Assembly: GCF_000633255.1 (NCBI RefSeq)
Contig: NZ_AYMJ01000025.1
Span: 62,001-126,000 of the forward strand
Reading direction: 5' to 3'
Length of the DNA stretch: 64,000 nt
DNA from: Pseudomonas sp. H1h
GTDB taxonomy: Bacteria > Pseudomonadota > Gammaproteobacteria > Pseudomonadales > Pseudomonadaceae
Below are positions 52,823 through 61,960 of the stretch, piece after piece. The position numbers were made by a program, and so were the translations under genes. The notes under the pieces were generated by a model. The model worked only from the letters and a program-made list of their open reading frames with translations. It did not search any database and was not told where the DNA came from. The first letter of the stretch is position 1. Each line of letters begins with the position of its first letter.

Positions 52823-54307
52823 TTAGCGACTTACCTTCCACGCATCCCCAGCCGGCGCCTTCCCATGGTCGTACGGCTTGCCAATCCACATGTATACCAG
52901 CCCCAGGCCAATCACGATGGCCGTGCTCAGCACCATCGCATAGTTGATGTACCACGCCGCATCCGGCGTACGCGGCCAGGCCATGTTGATGATTGCGCCG
53001 ACGCCGTACACCAGCGCGCCGAGGTTCACCGGCCAGCCCCATGCGCCGAGGGTGAATTTGCCGCTGGGTTTCCAGCCTTTGCTGCGGGCGTACAGTGCGG
53101 CCAGCACGATCATCTGGAACGCGAGGTAGATGCCGATAGCGGCGAAGCTGACGATGGTTGCCACCGCGTCTTGCAGGAAGAAGCCAAGGGCGATGATCAG
53201 CGCGGGCAGGACGCCGGACACGAACAACGCGGCAACCGGCACTTGGGTTGCAGGAGAGATCTTTTTCAGCAGTCGGCTGCCGATGACCATTTCATCGCGG
53301 GCGTAGGAGTACAGCAGACGGCTCGCCGCCGCTTGCAGGCTGATGACGCAGGAGATGAAGGAAATCATCACCACGCCCATCACCACTTTCGAGCCGATCG
53401 GACCGAAGGCGTTGTTGAGGATGGTGGTGACCGGGTCCTTGTCGATGCCGTTGATCACCGCTTGCATGTCCGGCACGGCGAGGATCAGCGCCAGGCAGGC
53501 GAACATCGCCGCGATGCCGCCGATGTAGATGGTCATGCGCATGGCCACCGGGATTTTTGCGCTCGGGTTCGGGGTTTCTTCGGCGACGTCGCCGCAGGCC
53601 TCGAAGCCGTAATAGAGGAACATCCCCGCCAATGACGCGGTGAGGAAAGCCGGCAGGTACGAGCCGTCGACACGGATGTCGAAGGTATTGAACAGCACGC
53701 TCAGCGGTTGGTGACGTTCGAAGACCAGCAGGTAGACGCCAACGATCACTGCGCCGACCAGTTCACAGAGGAAGCCGAACATGGCGATGCGTGCCAGCAC
53801 TTTGGTGCCACTCAGATTGACCAGCGTGGCGAACAAGGTCAGCACCAGAGCGATGACGATGTTGGTGTTGTTGCTCGGCTCAAAGCCCATCATGGCGGCC
53901 AGATACGGGCCGGCTCCGACGGCAACGGCGGCGATGGTCACGCACAGGGCGATGGAGTAGATCCAGCCCACCATCCACGCCCATTTCTTGCCCACCAGAC
54001 GTCGCGCCCACGGGTACACACCGCCGGAAATCGGAAACTGCGAGACCACTTCGCCGAAGATCAGGCACACCAGCAACTGGCCGCAACCGACCAGCAAATA
54101 GGCCCAGAACATCGGTGGGCCACCGGCGGCCAGGCACAGGCCGAACAGGGTATAAACCCCTACGACCGGTGACAGATAAGTGAAGCCTAGAGCGAAGTTT
54201 TCCCACAGGCTCATGCTGCGGTTGAAGTTCGAGGTGTAGCCCAGTTTGCGTAGTTGTTCGGCATCGCTGTCGGCAACGGCGGCGGAGAGATCGGGTGAGG
54301 CACTCAT
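52823..54307 (-). CDS. APC-superfamily amino acid/polyamine permease
   Basis: A 494-residue inner-membrane permease with about 12 helices. Typical features are the N-terminal LGYTSNFNRSMSLWENFALGF and TYLSPVVGVYTLFG, the FGEVVSQFPISGGVYPWA loop, and YGFEACGDVAEETPNPS. The latter resembles GABA/putrescine-type amino acid permeases. Together with the upstream dehydrogenases and importer it suggests GABA or polyamine uptake. The substrate is inferred. It is last gene of the 10-kb minus-strand block, separated from the dehydrogenase gene by a REP pair. Confidence 0.88.
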   Translation of the reverse strand: MSASPDLSAAVADSDAEQLRKLGYTSNFNRSMSLWENFALGFTYLSPVVGVYTLFGLCLAAGGPPMFWAYLLVGCGQLLVCLIFGEVVSQFPISGGVYPWARRLVGKKWAWMVGWIYSIALCVTIAAVAVGAGPYLAAMMGFEPSNNTNIVIALVLTLFATLVNLSGTKVLARIAMFGFLCELVGAVIVGVYLLVFERHQPLSVLFNTFDIRVDGSYLPAFLTASLAGMFLYYGFEACGDVAEETPNPSAKIPVAMRMTIYIGGIAAMFACLALILAVPDMQAVINGIDKDPVTTILNNAFGPIGSKVVMGVVMISFISCVISLQAAASRLLYSYARDEMVIGSRLLKKISPATQVPVAALFVSGVLPALIIALGFFLQDAVATIVSFAAIGIYLAFQMIVLAALYARSKGWKPSGKFTLGAWGWPVNLGALVYGVGAIINMAWPRTPDAAWYINYAMVLSTAIVIGLGLVYMWIGKPYDHGKAPAGDAWKVSR

Positions 54308-54455
54308 GTGTGTTTGCTCCGTGAAATCGGCAGATTTCGGATGGCCGAGGCCGTGGCGGGGCCTTGGGAGCGCCGCCCGGGTCGGTAGTTATTGTCAGGT
54401 GTTGAATCCTGGTGGTGCGCAGAGCCGGTTTCCTTCCTGAAACCGGGGTGACGCC

Positions 54456-54521
54456 TTCGCGAGCAGGCTCGCTCCCACAGGGGAACGCGTTTCAAATGTG
54501 GGAGCGGGCTTGCTCGCGAAG
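54456..54521. repeat. REP palindrome pair between an aldehyde dehydrogenase gene and an APC permease gene
   Basis: Inverted core (CGCGAGCAGGCTCGCTCCCA) and direct core (TGTGGGAGCGGGCTTGCTCG), about 17 bp apart, directly after the dehydrogenase stop. Confidence 0.92.
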
Positions 54522-54531
54522 CTTTTGACGT

Positions 54532-55956
54532 TTAGTGCTTGAACATCACATGCCGAACCGTGGTGTAGTCCTCCAGCCCATACATGGACATGTCCTTGCC
54601 GTAACCGGACAATTTCTGACCGCCATGCGGCATTTCGCTGACAAGCATGAAGTGCGTGTTCACCCAGGTGCAGCCGTACTGCAAACGTGCCGACAGGCGA
54701 TGCGCGCGTCCTACATCCGCCGTCCACACCGAGGAGGCGAGGCCGTAGTCCGAATCGTTGGCCCATTCCAGCGCCTGCGCTTCATCGGTGAATTTGGTCA
54801 CTGACACCACCGGCCCGAACACTTCGCGACGGACGATTTCGTCGTCCTGCTGCGCATCGGCCAGCACCGTCGGTTCGAAGAAGAAACCATTGCCCTCGAC
54901 AGCCTTGCCACCGGTAATCAAACGAATGTGCGATTGCGCCACCGCACGCTCGACAAACCCGGCGACGCGGTCGCGATGCTGCGCGGTGATCAGCGGCCCC
55001 AGCTCGGTCGACGGGTCATCCTGCAAGCCGTACTTGATGCTGCTGACTGCCGCGCCGAGTTTCTCGACGAACTTGTCGTAGATGCCTTGTTGCGCGTAGA
55101 TCCGGCAAGCAGCGGTGCAATCCTGCCCGGCGTTGTAGAAACCAAAGGTGCGAATACCTTCGACTGCGGCATCGATATCGGCATCGTCGAAGATGATCAC
55201 CGGCGCCTTGCCGCCCAATTCCATGTGCATGCGCTTAACGCTGTCGGCGGTGCTGGAGATGATGTTGGCGCCCGTGGCGATCGAACCGGTCAACGAGACC
55301 ATGCGCACTTTCGGGTGCGTGACCAGCGGGCTGCCAACGGTAGGCCCACGCCCGAACACCAGATTGAGTACGCCAGCCGGGAAGATTTCCGACGCCAGTT
55401 CGGCCAGGCGCAGCGCGGTCAGCGGGGTTTGTTCCGACGGCTTGAGTACCACGGTATTACCGGCAGCCAGCGCCGGGGCGATTTTCCAGGCGACCATCAT
55501 CAGCGGGTAATTCCACGGTGCGATGGAGGCGATCACGCCCACCGGGTCGCGGCGGATCATCGAGGTGTGGCCGGGCAGGTATTCGCCACCGGCCGAACCG
55601 CTCATGCAACGGCTGGCGCCGGCGAAGAAACGAAACACGTCGGCAATCGCCGGAATCTCGTCATTCAGCGCGGCGCTGTAGGGTTTGCCACAGTTGTCGG
55701 ACTCGAGTTTGGCCAGTTCTGCGCTATGGGCTTCGATGGCGTCGGCGAGTTTGAGCAGCAGCAACGAGCGGTCTTTCGGCGTGGTTTGCGACCACTCGGC
55801 AAACGCGTTGTCGGCGGCGCGCACGGCGGCATCGACCTGGGCTTCGCTGGCTTCGTTGATGTCCACCAACACCTCGCCGCGCGAAGGATTGAGCACCGGT
55901 TGCGCCGGGCCTTCGCCGTTGACCAGGTGGCCGTTGATCAAGAGTTTGGTTTGCAT
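54532..55956 (-). CDS. Gamma-aminobutyraldehyde dehydrogenase (copy 2)
   Basis: A 474-residue NAD-dependent aldehyde dehydrogenase. Features are APWNYPLMMVAWKIAPALAAG, LTGSIATGANI for the cofactor, MELGGKAPVIIFDDAD with the general-base Glu, and the nucleophile Cys in NAGQDCTAACRIYAQ. It resembles E. coli YdcW/PatD, which oxidises 4-aminobutanal from putrescine to GABA. It is paralogous to the dehydrogenase at 60373 (several active-site blocks are identical) but shorter at the N-terminus. It lies downstream of the importer genes. Confidence 0.9.
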   Translation of the reverse strand: MQTKLLINGHLVNGEGPAQPVLNPSRGEVLVDINEASEAQVDAAVRAADNAFAEWSQTTPKDRSLLLLKLADAIEAHSAELAKLESDNCGKPYSAALNDEIPAIADVFRFFAGASRCMSGSAGGEYLPGHTSMIRRDPVGVIASIAPWNYPLMMVAWKIAPALAAGNTVVLKPSEQTPLTALRLAELASEIFPAGVLNLVFGRGPTVGSPLVTHPKVRMVSLTGSIATGANIISSTADSVKRMHMELGGKAPVIIFDDADIDAAVEGIRTFGFYNAGQDCTAACRIYAQQGIYDKFVEKLGAAVSSIKYGLQDDPSTELGPLITAQHRDRVAGFVERAVAQSHIRLITGGKAVEGNGFFFEPTVLADAQQDDEIVRREVFGPVVSVTKFTDEAQALEWANDSDYGLASSVWTADVGRAHRLSARLQYGCTWVNTHFMLVSEMPHGGQKLSGYGKDMSMYGLEDYTTVRHVMFKH

Positions 55957-56008
55957 GGGGTAGTCCTCTTCGAATCTATTATTTTTCTGCCGTAACCGGA
56001 TTCAAACT

Positions 56009-56096
56009 GTGGGAGCGAGCCTGCTCGCGAAAGCGGTGTGTCAGTCGACATCAATGCCGGAGGTGACGGCCTCTTCGCGAGCAGGCTCGCTCCCAC
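56009..56096. repeat. REP palindrome pair between an aldehyde dehydrogenase gene and a permease gene
   Basis: Direct core (TGTGGGAGCGAGCCTGCTCG) and inverted core (CGCGAGCAGGCTCGCTCCCA) about 45 bp apart, inside the minus-strand polyamine block. Confidence 0.92.
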
Positions 56097-56116
56097 TGGG
56101 GGTGTCTGTTATGGAT

Positions 56117-56926
56117 TCATTTGCCGCCGCTGCCCGCGACGCTCTCGCCACCGCGCGTCAGGTAATACGCGCCCAGAATCGGCAGCATGGTCACCATCAT
56201 CACCAGCATCGCGACGACGTTGGTCACCGGCACATCCCGTGGGCGACTCAGTTGATTGAGCAACCACAGCGGCAACGTGCGCTCATGGCCTGCGGTAAAC
56301 GTGGTGACGATGATTTCGTCGAACGACAGCGCAAACGCCAGCATGCCGCCGGCCAGCAATGCCGAGCCCAGGTTTGGCAGGATGATGTAGCGGAAGGTCT
56401 GCCAGCCGTCGGCGCCGAGGTCCATTGAGGCCTCGATCAAACTGTGCGAAGTACGCCGCAGGCGGGCGATGACGTTGTTGTAGACGATCACCACGCAGAA
56501 GGTCGCGTGGCCGACAATGATGGTGAACATCCCCGGTTCGATCCCCAGTGTCTTGAACGTCGCCAGCAAGGCGATGCCGGTGATGATCCCCGGCAACGCA
56601 ATCGGCAGGATCAGCATCAGCGAAATACCTTGTTTGCCGAAGAAATCGCGGCGGTACAACGCTGCCGAAGCCAGTGTGCCGAGCACCATCGCAATCAATG
56701 TGGCGATGGCAGCGATTTGCAAAGACAGCTTGATCGCTTCCAGCACGTCCGGCCGCGAAAACGCCACGCTGAACCAGTGCAACGTGAAGCCTTGCGGCGG
56801 GAAGCTGAACGCGGCTTCCTCGGTATTGAAGGCGTAGAGGAAGATGATCAGGATCGGGAAGTGCAGAAACACCAATCCGCCCCAGGCTGCGATTTTCAGC
56901 CCTATGGATGCTTTGTCAGAGTGCAT
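56117..56926 (-). CDS. ABC transporter permease (YdcV/PotC-like)
   Basis: A 269-residue inner-membrane permease with six predicted helices and the EAA loop EASMDLGADGWQTFRYIILPNLGSA. The N-terminal LKIAAWGGLVFLHFPILIIFL is typical of PotC-type subunits. It works with the YdcU-like permease. Its start overlaps the stop of that gene by 11 bp, implying stoichiometric coupled translation. Confidence 0.92.
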   Translation of the reverse strand: MHSDKASIGLKIAAWGGLVFLHFPILIIFLYAFNTEEAAFSFPPQGFTLHWFSVAFSRPDVLEAIKLSLQIAAIATLIAMVLGTLASAALYRRDFFGKQGISLMLILPIALPGIITGIALLATFKTLGIEPGMFTIIVGHATFCVVIVYNNVIARLRRTSHSLIEASMDLGADGWQTFRYIILPNLGSALLAGGMLAFALSFDEIIVTTFTAGHERTLPLWLLNQLSRPRDVPVTNVVAMLVMMVTMLPILGAYYLTRGGESVAGSGGK

Positions 56927-57851
56927 CGAAGGCCCCCAGTCGTTTGACGATGGACAGGTAGATGGCGATCAGCACGATCGGTACCAGCGTGAACGCCGCG
57001 GCCATTGGCATATTGCCGATCGCACCTTGCTGCGCATAAACCATGCTGCCGACGAAGTAACCCGGCGGCCCCACCAGTTGCGGCACGATGAAGTCACCCA
57101 ACGTCAGCGAGAACGTGAAGATCGAGCCCGCCGCAATCCCGGGAATCGACAGCGGCACAATCACCTGCATAAAGGTCTGTCGCGGCTTCGCGCCAAGGTC
57201 GGCGGAGGCTTGCAACAGCGACGGCGGCAGGCGTTCCAGCGAAGCCTGAATCGGCAGGATCATGAACGGCAGCCAGATGTACACAAACACCATGAACCGC
57301 CCCAAGTGCGAGGTCGACAAGGTGCTGCCACCCACACCGGGAATCCCCAGAATGAACTGCAACACCGGCTCCAGCCCCAAATGCTGCACGAACCACTGCG
57401 CCACACCGCCCTTGGCCAGCAGCAATGTCCAGGCGTAGGCCTTGACGATGTAACTGGCCCACATCGGCATCATCACCGCGATGTAGAAAAACGCCTTGGT
57501 CTTGCCGGTGGTGTAGCGCGCCATGTAGTAGGCAATCGGGAAGGCGACGATGGCGCTGGCGATCGACACCACGATGGCCATGCTCAGCGTGCGCAGGATG
57601 ATGTCGAAGTTCGACGGCTGAAACAGCGCGGCAAAGTTCGCCAGGGTCAGGTCCGGGGTGACCGCCATGGTGAAGTCGTCAAAGGTGTAGAAACCCTGCC
57701 ACAACAGCACCAGCAACGAGCCCAGATAGATCGCCCCGAACCACAGCAGCGGCGGCACCAGCAGTAGCGACAAATACAGGTTCGGCTTGCGATAGAGCAG
57801 GTTGGAAAACCGCCGAAAGGGCGGCGATTGAGTCATCGCGAGCGTGCTCAT
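56916..57851 (-). CDS. ABC transporter permease (YdcU/PotB-like)
   Basis: A 311-residue permease. The start at ATG 57851 follows the ATPase stop by one base (TGACATG), so the two are coupled. An extension to 57869 would overlap the ATPase gene. It has six main helices and the EAA loop LLQASADLGAKPRQTFMQVIVPLSIPGIAAGSI. It forms the other half of the importer channel. Confidence 0.92.
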   Translation of the reverse strand: MSTLAMTQSPPFRRFSNLLYRKPNLYLSLLLVPPLLWFGAIYLGSLLVLLWQGFYTFDDFTMAVTPDLTLANFAALFQPSNFDIILRTLSMAIVVSIASAIVAFPIAYYMARYTTGKTKAFFYIAVMMPMWASYIVKAYAWTLLLAKGGVAQWFVQHLGLEPVLQFILGIPGVGGSTLSTSHLGRFMVFVYIWLPFMILPIQASLERLPPSLLQASADLGAKPRQTFMQVIVPLSIPGIAAGSIFTFSLTLGDFIVPQLVGPPGYFVGSMVYAQQGAIGNMPMAAAFTLVPIVLIAIYLSIVKRLGAFDAL

Positions 57852-57852
57852 G

Positions 57853-58890
57853 TCACACCCCGCCGGCAACGGTGTCGTGCAACGGAATCATCGCTTCCCG
57901 CGCCCAACGCGCGTTCAGGCGCTGGCCGGTCTGGTGTTGCGCGCTGCTGTCGATCCACTGATTGTTGGCGTGGCTGATGCTCAGGGTCTGGCCGTTTTCC
58001 AGCGTCAGTTCATAGCGTGTGGCGCTGCCCTGATATTGAATGTCGTGGAGCAGGCCGCTGACTTCTATTTCATGGCTGGCGAGCGGGCCCTCTGCGAAAC
58101 GCACGTGTTCCGGGCGGATCGAAAACGGCTGCGGATGGCCGCTGAGCTGGCGCGCCAGATCGCCGCGAATCACGTTCGAAGTGCCGACGAATTCGGCGAC
58201 GAACGTGGTAGTCGGTTTCATGTACAGATTGCGCGGGGTGTCGACCTGTTCGATACGACCCTTGTTGAACACCGCCACGCGATCGGACATCGACAGCGCT
58301 TCGGTCTGATCGTGGGTGACGAAAATGAAGGTGATGCCGAGCTGACGTTGCAGCTTCTTCAGTTCGCTTTGCATCTGTTCGCGCAGTTTCAGGTCGAGTG
58401 CACCCAGCGGTTCGTCGAGCAGCAGCACGCGCGGGCGATTGACCAAGGCGCGGGCGAGGGCCACACGCTGGCGCTGACCGCCGGACAACTGCACCGGTTT
58501 ACGGGCGCCGTAACCGCCGAGGGCGACCATGTCCAACGCCTCTTCGGCGCGCTTGTGGCGCTCGGTTTTGCTCACGCCTTTGACTTTCAAACCGTAGGCG
58601 ACGTTGTCGAGAACGTTCATGTGCGGGAACAGCGCGTAATCCTGAAACACCGTGTTTACATCGCGCTGATACGGCGGCAGGCCGGCCGCTTCAGCGCCGT
58701 GGATGCGAATCGAACCGGTACTTGGTTGTTCGAACCCGGCGATCAGGCGCAGGCACGTGGTTTTGCCTGAGCCGGAAGGGCCAAGCATGGAAAAGAACTC
58801 GCCGTCCTTGATGTCGATGGAAACCCGGTCAACGGCCTTCACCTCGCCGAATTGCCGGGAGACGTTGGTGAACTGGACTGCAAGCGTCAT
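57853..58890 (-). CDS. ABC transporter ATPase (YdcT/PotA-like)
   Basis: A 345-residue cytoplasmic ATPase. Walker A is GPSGSGKT, the signature is LSGGQRQRVALARAL, Walker B is LLLDEPLGALD and the switch is FVTHDQ. The C-terminal TOBE domain has SIRPEHVRFA. The start is ATG 58890. It follows the binding-protein gene after a 247-bp structured gap and is directly coupled to the permease gene. Confidence 0.94.
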   Translation of the reverse strand: MTLAVQFTNVSRQFGEVKAVDRVSIDIKDGEFFSMLGPSGSGKTTCLRLIAGFEQPSTGSIRIHGAEAAGLPPYQRDVNTVFQDYALFPHMNVLDNVAYGLKVKGVSKTERHKRAEEALDMVALGGYGARKPVQLSGGQRQRVALARALVNRPRVLLLDEPLGALDLKLREQMQSELKKLQRQLGITFIFVTHDQTEALSMSDRVAVFNKGRIEQVDTPRNLYMKPTTTFVAEFVGTSNVIRGDLARQLSGHPQPFSIRPEHVRFAEGPLASHEIEVSGLLHDIQYQGSATRYELTLENGQTLSISHANNQWIDSSAQHQTGQRLNARWAREAMIPLHDTVAGGV

Positions 58891-59011
58891 GGTGCGGTAC
58901 TCCAAAAAGGCACGGGCCGTCGCAGCGGCCCTGCCTGGACTTCTGAAAAATCAGTCTTTCGAATTTCAGTTTTGCTTTTGATAAAGGTCGACGGGGCAAA
59001 GTCGTTTCGGG

Positions 59012-59140
59012 AGCGTAGCGAGCGGCGATTAGCCGTGTCCGGCCAGCGCGCAGCCCCCGGAGCGTACGTTAGTACGTGAGGAGGCGAGCACTGCCCGGGT
59101 GCGGCTGGTCGACGCGCAGTAGCTACCGGAATGACTTTTA
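59012..59140 (-). repeat. Long imperfect palindromic element between binding-protein and ATPase genes
   Basis: Read along the minus-strand mRNA, an outer arm AAAGTCATTCCGGTAGC at the binding-protein stop can pair with GCTAC...GACTTT about 110 bases later. CCAGC/GCTGG arms lie inside, and a terminal CGTAC/GTACG hairpin lies near the centre. The element is about 125 bp, GC-rich and without open frames of interest. It probably folds into a stable RNA structure that protects the upstream binding-protein mRNA. The family name is unknown to me. Confidence 0.6.
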
Positions 59141-60289
59141 GCGGCCGCCCATGATCGCGATATAGTCCTGAGTCCAGCGGCTGTATGGCACGAACTTGCC
59201 ACCTTCAGCCTGCGGGGTTTTCCAGAAGGCGATCTTGTCGAACTGGTCGAAACCGTTGGTCTTGCAGCCCTCGGCGCCGAGCAGTTCGCTCTCCTTGCAC
59301 GCCGCGGGAACGGCCGGCAACGAACCAAACCACGCCGCCACGTCACCCTGGACTTTCGGTTTCAGCGACCAGTCCATCCACTTGTACGCGCAGTTGGGGT
59401 GCTTGGCCTCGGCGTGCAGCATGGTGGTGTCGGCCCAGCCGGTGGCGCCCTCTTTCGGAATGGTCGAGGCAATCGGCTGCTTCTCGTTGATCAAGCCGTT
59501 GACCTGATACGGCCAGGCGCTGGAGGCGACCACGCCTTCGTTCTTGAAGTCGCTCATCTGCACCGTGGTGTCGTGCCAGTAGCGGTGGATCAGCGGCTGC
59601 TGCGCACGCAACAGATCGAGCACGGCTTTGTACTGGGCTTCGGTGAGTTGGTATGGGTCCTTGATCCCCAGTTCAGGCTTGGCAGTCTTCAGGTACAGCG
59701 CCGCGTCGGCGATGTAGATCGGCCCGTCATACGCCTGCACGCGGCCCTTGTTCGGCTTGCCGTCGGGGAAGTTCTGCGCATCGAACAGCACGTTCCAGCT
59801 GGTCGGCGGCGTCTTGAACACGTTGGTGTTGTACATCAACACGTTCGGGCCCCACTGGTACGGGGTGCCGTAGGTCTGCTTGTTGACCACGTACCACGGC
59901 GCATCCTTGAGGCGCGGGTCGAGGGTGTTCCAGTTCGGGATCAACGCGGTGTTGATCGGTTGCACACGCTTGCCGACGATCAACCGCAACGACGCATCGC
60001 CCGACGCGGTGACCAGGTCGTAACCACCTTTGGCCATCAGGCTGACCATTTCGTCGGAAGTGGCGGCGGTTTTCACGTTGACCTTGCAGCCGGTTTCCTG
60101 CTCGAAACCGGTCACCCAGTCATAGGCCTTGTCACTCTCGCCACGTTCGATGTAGCCCGGCCAGGCCACGATATCCAGCTGACCTTCGCCGGCGCCGACG
60201 GCCTTCAACGGCTCGGCAGCTTGCAGGCTGGCGCTGGCCAGCAAGGCCGTGGTGATTGCACTGAGCAGTGCGGTCTTGTGCACGAACAT
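59138..60289 (-). CDS. ABC transporter periplasmic binding protein (YdcS/PotD-like)
   Basis: A 383-residue secreted protein with the signal peptide SAITTALLASASLQAA. Features are the mature start EGQLDIVAWPGYIERGESDKAYDWV, TGCKVNVKTAATSDEM and YGTPYQWGPNVLMYNT, typical of the polyamine-type (PotD/YdcS) binding proteins. The exact ligand is unknown. It lies 83 bp downstream of the first aminobutyraldehyde dehydrogenase gene and upstream of the structured element, as in the E. coli ydcSTUVW set but with the dehydrogenase first. Confidence 0.92.
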   Translation of the reverse strand: MFVHKTALLSAITTALLASASLQAAEPLKAVGAGEGQLDIVAWPGYIERGESDKAYDWVTGFEQETGCKVNVKTAATSDEMVSLMAKGGYDLVTASGDASLRLIVGKRVQPINTALIPNWNTLDPRLKDAPWYVVNKQTYGTPYQWGPNVLMYNTNVFKTPPTSWNVLFDAQNFPDGKPNKGRVQAYDGPIYIADAALYLKTAKPELGIKDPYQLTEAQYKAVLDLLRAQQPLIHRYWHDTTVQMSDFKNEGVVASSAWPYQVNGLINEKQPIASTIPKEGATGWADTTMLHAEAKHPNCAYKWMDWSLKPKVQGDVAAWFGSLPAVPAACKESELLGAEGCKTNGFDQFDKIAFWKTPQAEGGKFVPYSRWTQDYIAIMGGR

Positions 60290-60372
60290 GGTTGAACCCT
60301 CTTCTTTAAATTATGGTCGGGGCAGTTTTGAACGCGGTGAAGCATGCCGTTTTAGGCTTGTTATTAGCGTAG

Positions 60373-61860
60373 TCAGAGATGCTGGCCGTGGCGGGCCATG
60401 ATGTGCCGCACCACGCTGTAGTCCTGCAGCGAATCACTGGATAAGTCTTTGCCGTATCCGGAGCGTTTCAGCCCGCCGTGGGGCATTTCGCTGACCAGCA
60501 TGAAATGGCTGTTGATCCACGTGCAGCCGTACTGCAAGCGCGCGGCGACCTGCATTGCCTTGTCCAGATTCTGTGTCCACACCGACGAAGCCAGGCCGTA
60601 TTCGGAATCATTGGCCCAGTCGACCGCCTGCGAGAGTTCCTCGAAACGGGTCACGGTGACCACCGGGCCGAACACTTCGCGCTGGACGATTTCATCACTC
60701 TGTTTGCAACCGGCGAGCAAGGTCGGCTGATAGTAGAAACCGGCACCGGAATGCACCGCCGCACCGGTCACGCGTTCGATGTGCGGCTGACCGAGGGCGC
60801 GCTCGACGAAACTGGCAACGCGGTCGCGCTGGCGGGTGCTGATCAGCGGGCCGATTTCGTTGTCGGCGTCACGTTTGCCGGCGAAGCGCAGGCTGCTGAC
60901 CGCAGCGCCGAGTTCGGCGACCAGTTGATCGTGTATTCCGGCCTGCGCGTAAATGCGGCAGGCGGCGGTGCAGTCCTGACCGGCGTTGTAGTAGCCGTAG
61001 GTGCGCACGCCTTCGACCACCGCTTGAAGGTCAGCGTCGTTGCAGACGATCACCGGGGCCTTGCCGCCGAGTTCCAGATGCGTGCGTTTGAGGGTTTTTG
61101 CCGCGGCCTGGAGGATCTTCTGGCCGGTGACGATATCGCCGGTCAGCGAGACCATGCGTACCTTGGCGTGGCCGACCAGGTGGCTGCCGACCCCTTCGCC
61201 GCCACCGCAGATGATGTTGATGACCCCGCGCGGGAGGATTTCGGCCAGTGCCGGCGCCAGTGCGAGGATCGACAGCGGCGTGTGTTCGGACGGCTTGAAC
61301 ACCAGGGTGTTGCCGGCGGCGAGGGCCGGGGCGATTTTCCACGCGGCCATCATGATCGGGTAGTTCCACGGCGCAATCGAGGCCACCACGCCAATTGGGT
61401 CACGACGCACCATGCTGGTGTAACCCGGCAGGTATTCGCCGCTGAGCTGGCCCGTCTGGCAACGTACGGCACCGGCGAAGAAACGGAACACATCGACAGT
61501 CGCGGTCAAATCGTCCTGACGCGCCAGGTGCAGCGGCTTGCCGCAGTTCAGCGATTCGAGGCGGGCGAGGTGGTCGGCATGTTTTTCGACGGCGTTGGCG
61601 ATGTCGAGCAGCAGGTTGGAACGTTGCTGCGGCGTGGTGCGCGACCATTCGGCAAAGGCTCGGTGAGCGGCAAGGATGGCGGCTTCGACCTGCTCGGTGC
61701 TGGCCTCGGCGATGTGCGTGAGGATTTCTCCGGTGGCCGGGTTGAGGATCGGTTCGACAAAACCCTGCCCGGCGACCAGTTCGCCGTCGATCAACAACGC
61801 GGTACACATCGGGGTCTGCACGCCAGCCATTTTCCGCGATCTCTTTTCTTGTGTGGTCAT
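60373..61860 (-). CDS. Gamma-aminobutyraldehyde dehydrogenase (copy 1)
   Basis: A 495-residue NAD-dependent aldehyde dehydrogenase of the PatD/YdcW group. The start is ATG 61860, because CGGGAGCAAC places GGAG about 6 bp upstream. Features are APWNYPIMMAAWKIAPALAAG, LTGDIVTGQKI, LELGGKAPVIVCNDAD and the nucleophile Cys in NAGQDCTAACRIYAQ. It has about 20 more N-terminal residues than the second copy. It is first structural gene after the LysR regulator. Confidence 0.9.
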   Translation of the reverse strand: MTTQEKRSRKMAGVQTPMCTALLIDGELVAGQGFVEPILNPATGEILTHIAEASTEQVEAAILAAHRAFAEWSRTTPQQRSNLLLDIANAVEKHADHLARLESLNCGKPLHLARQDDLTATVDVFRFFAGAVRCQTGQLSGEYLPGYTSMVRRDPIGVVASIAPWNYPIMMAAWKIAPALAAGNTLVFKPSEHTPLSILALAPALAEILPRGVINIICGGGEGVGSHLVGHAKVRMVSLTGDIVTGQKILQAAAKTLKRTHLELGGKAPVIVCNDADLQAVVEGVRTYGYYNAGQDCTAACRIYAQAGIHDQLVAELGAAVSSLRFAGKRDADNEIGPLISTRQRDRVASFVERALGQPHIERVTGAAVHSGAGFYYQPTLLAGCKQSDEIVQREVFGPVVTVTRFEELSQAVDWANDSEYGLASSVWTQNLDKAMQVAARLQYGCTWINSHFMLVSEMPHGGLKRSGYGKDLSSDSLQDYSVVRHIMARHGQHL

Positions 61861-61960
61861 TGTTGCTCCCGTGCCCGGGAGCCGACCGTCTTATAGATGC
61901 AGCAAGACTAGTGCGCGGCTCCGAGGTCGACAAATTCTAAATACTGAAGGTGGCATTCGA

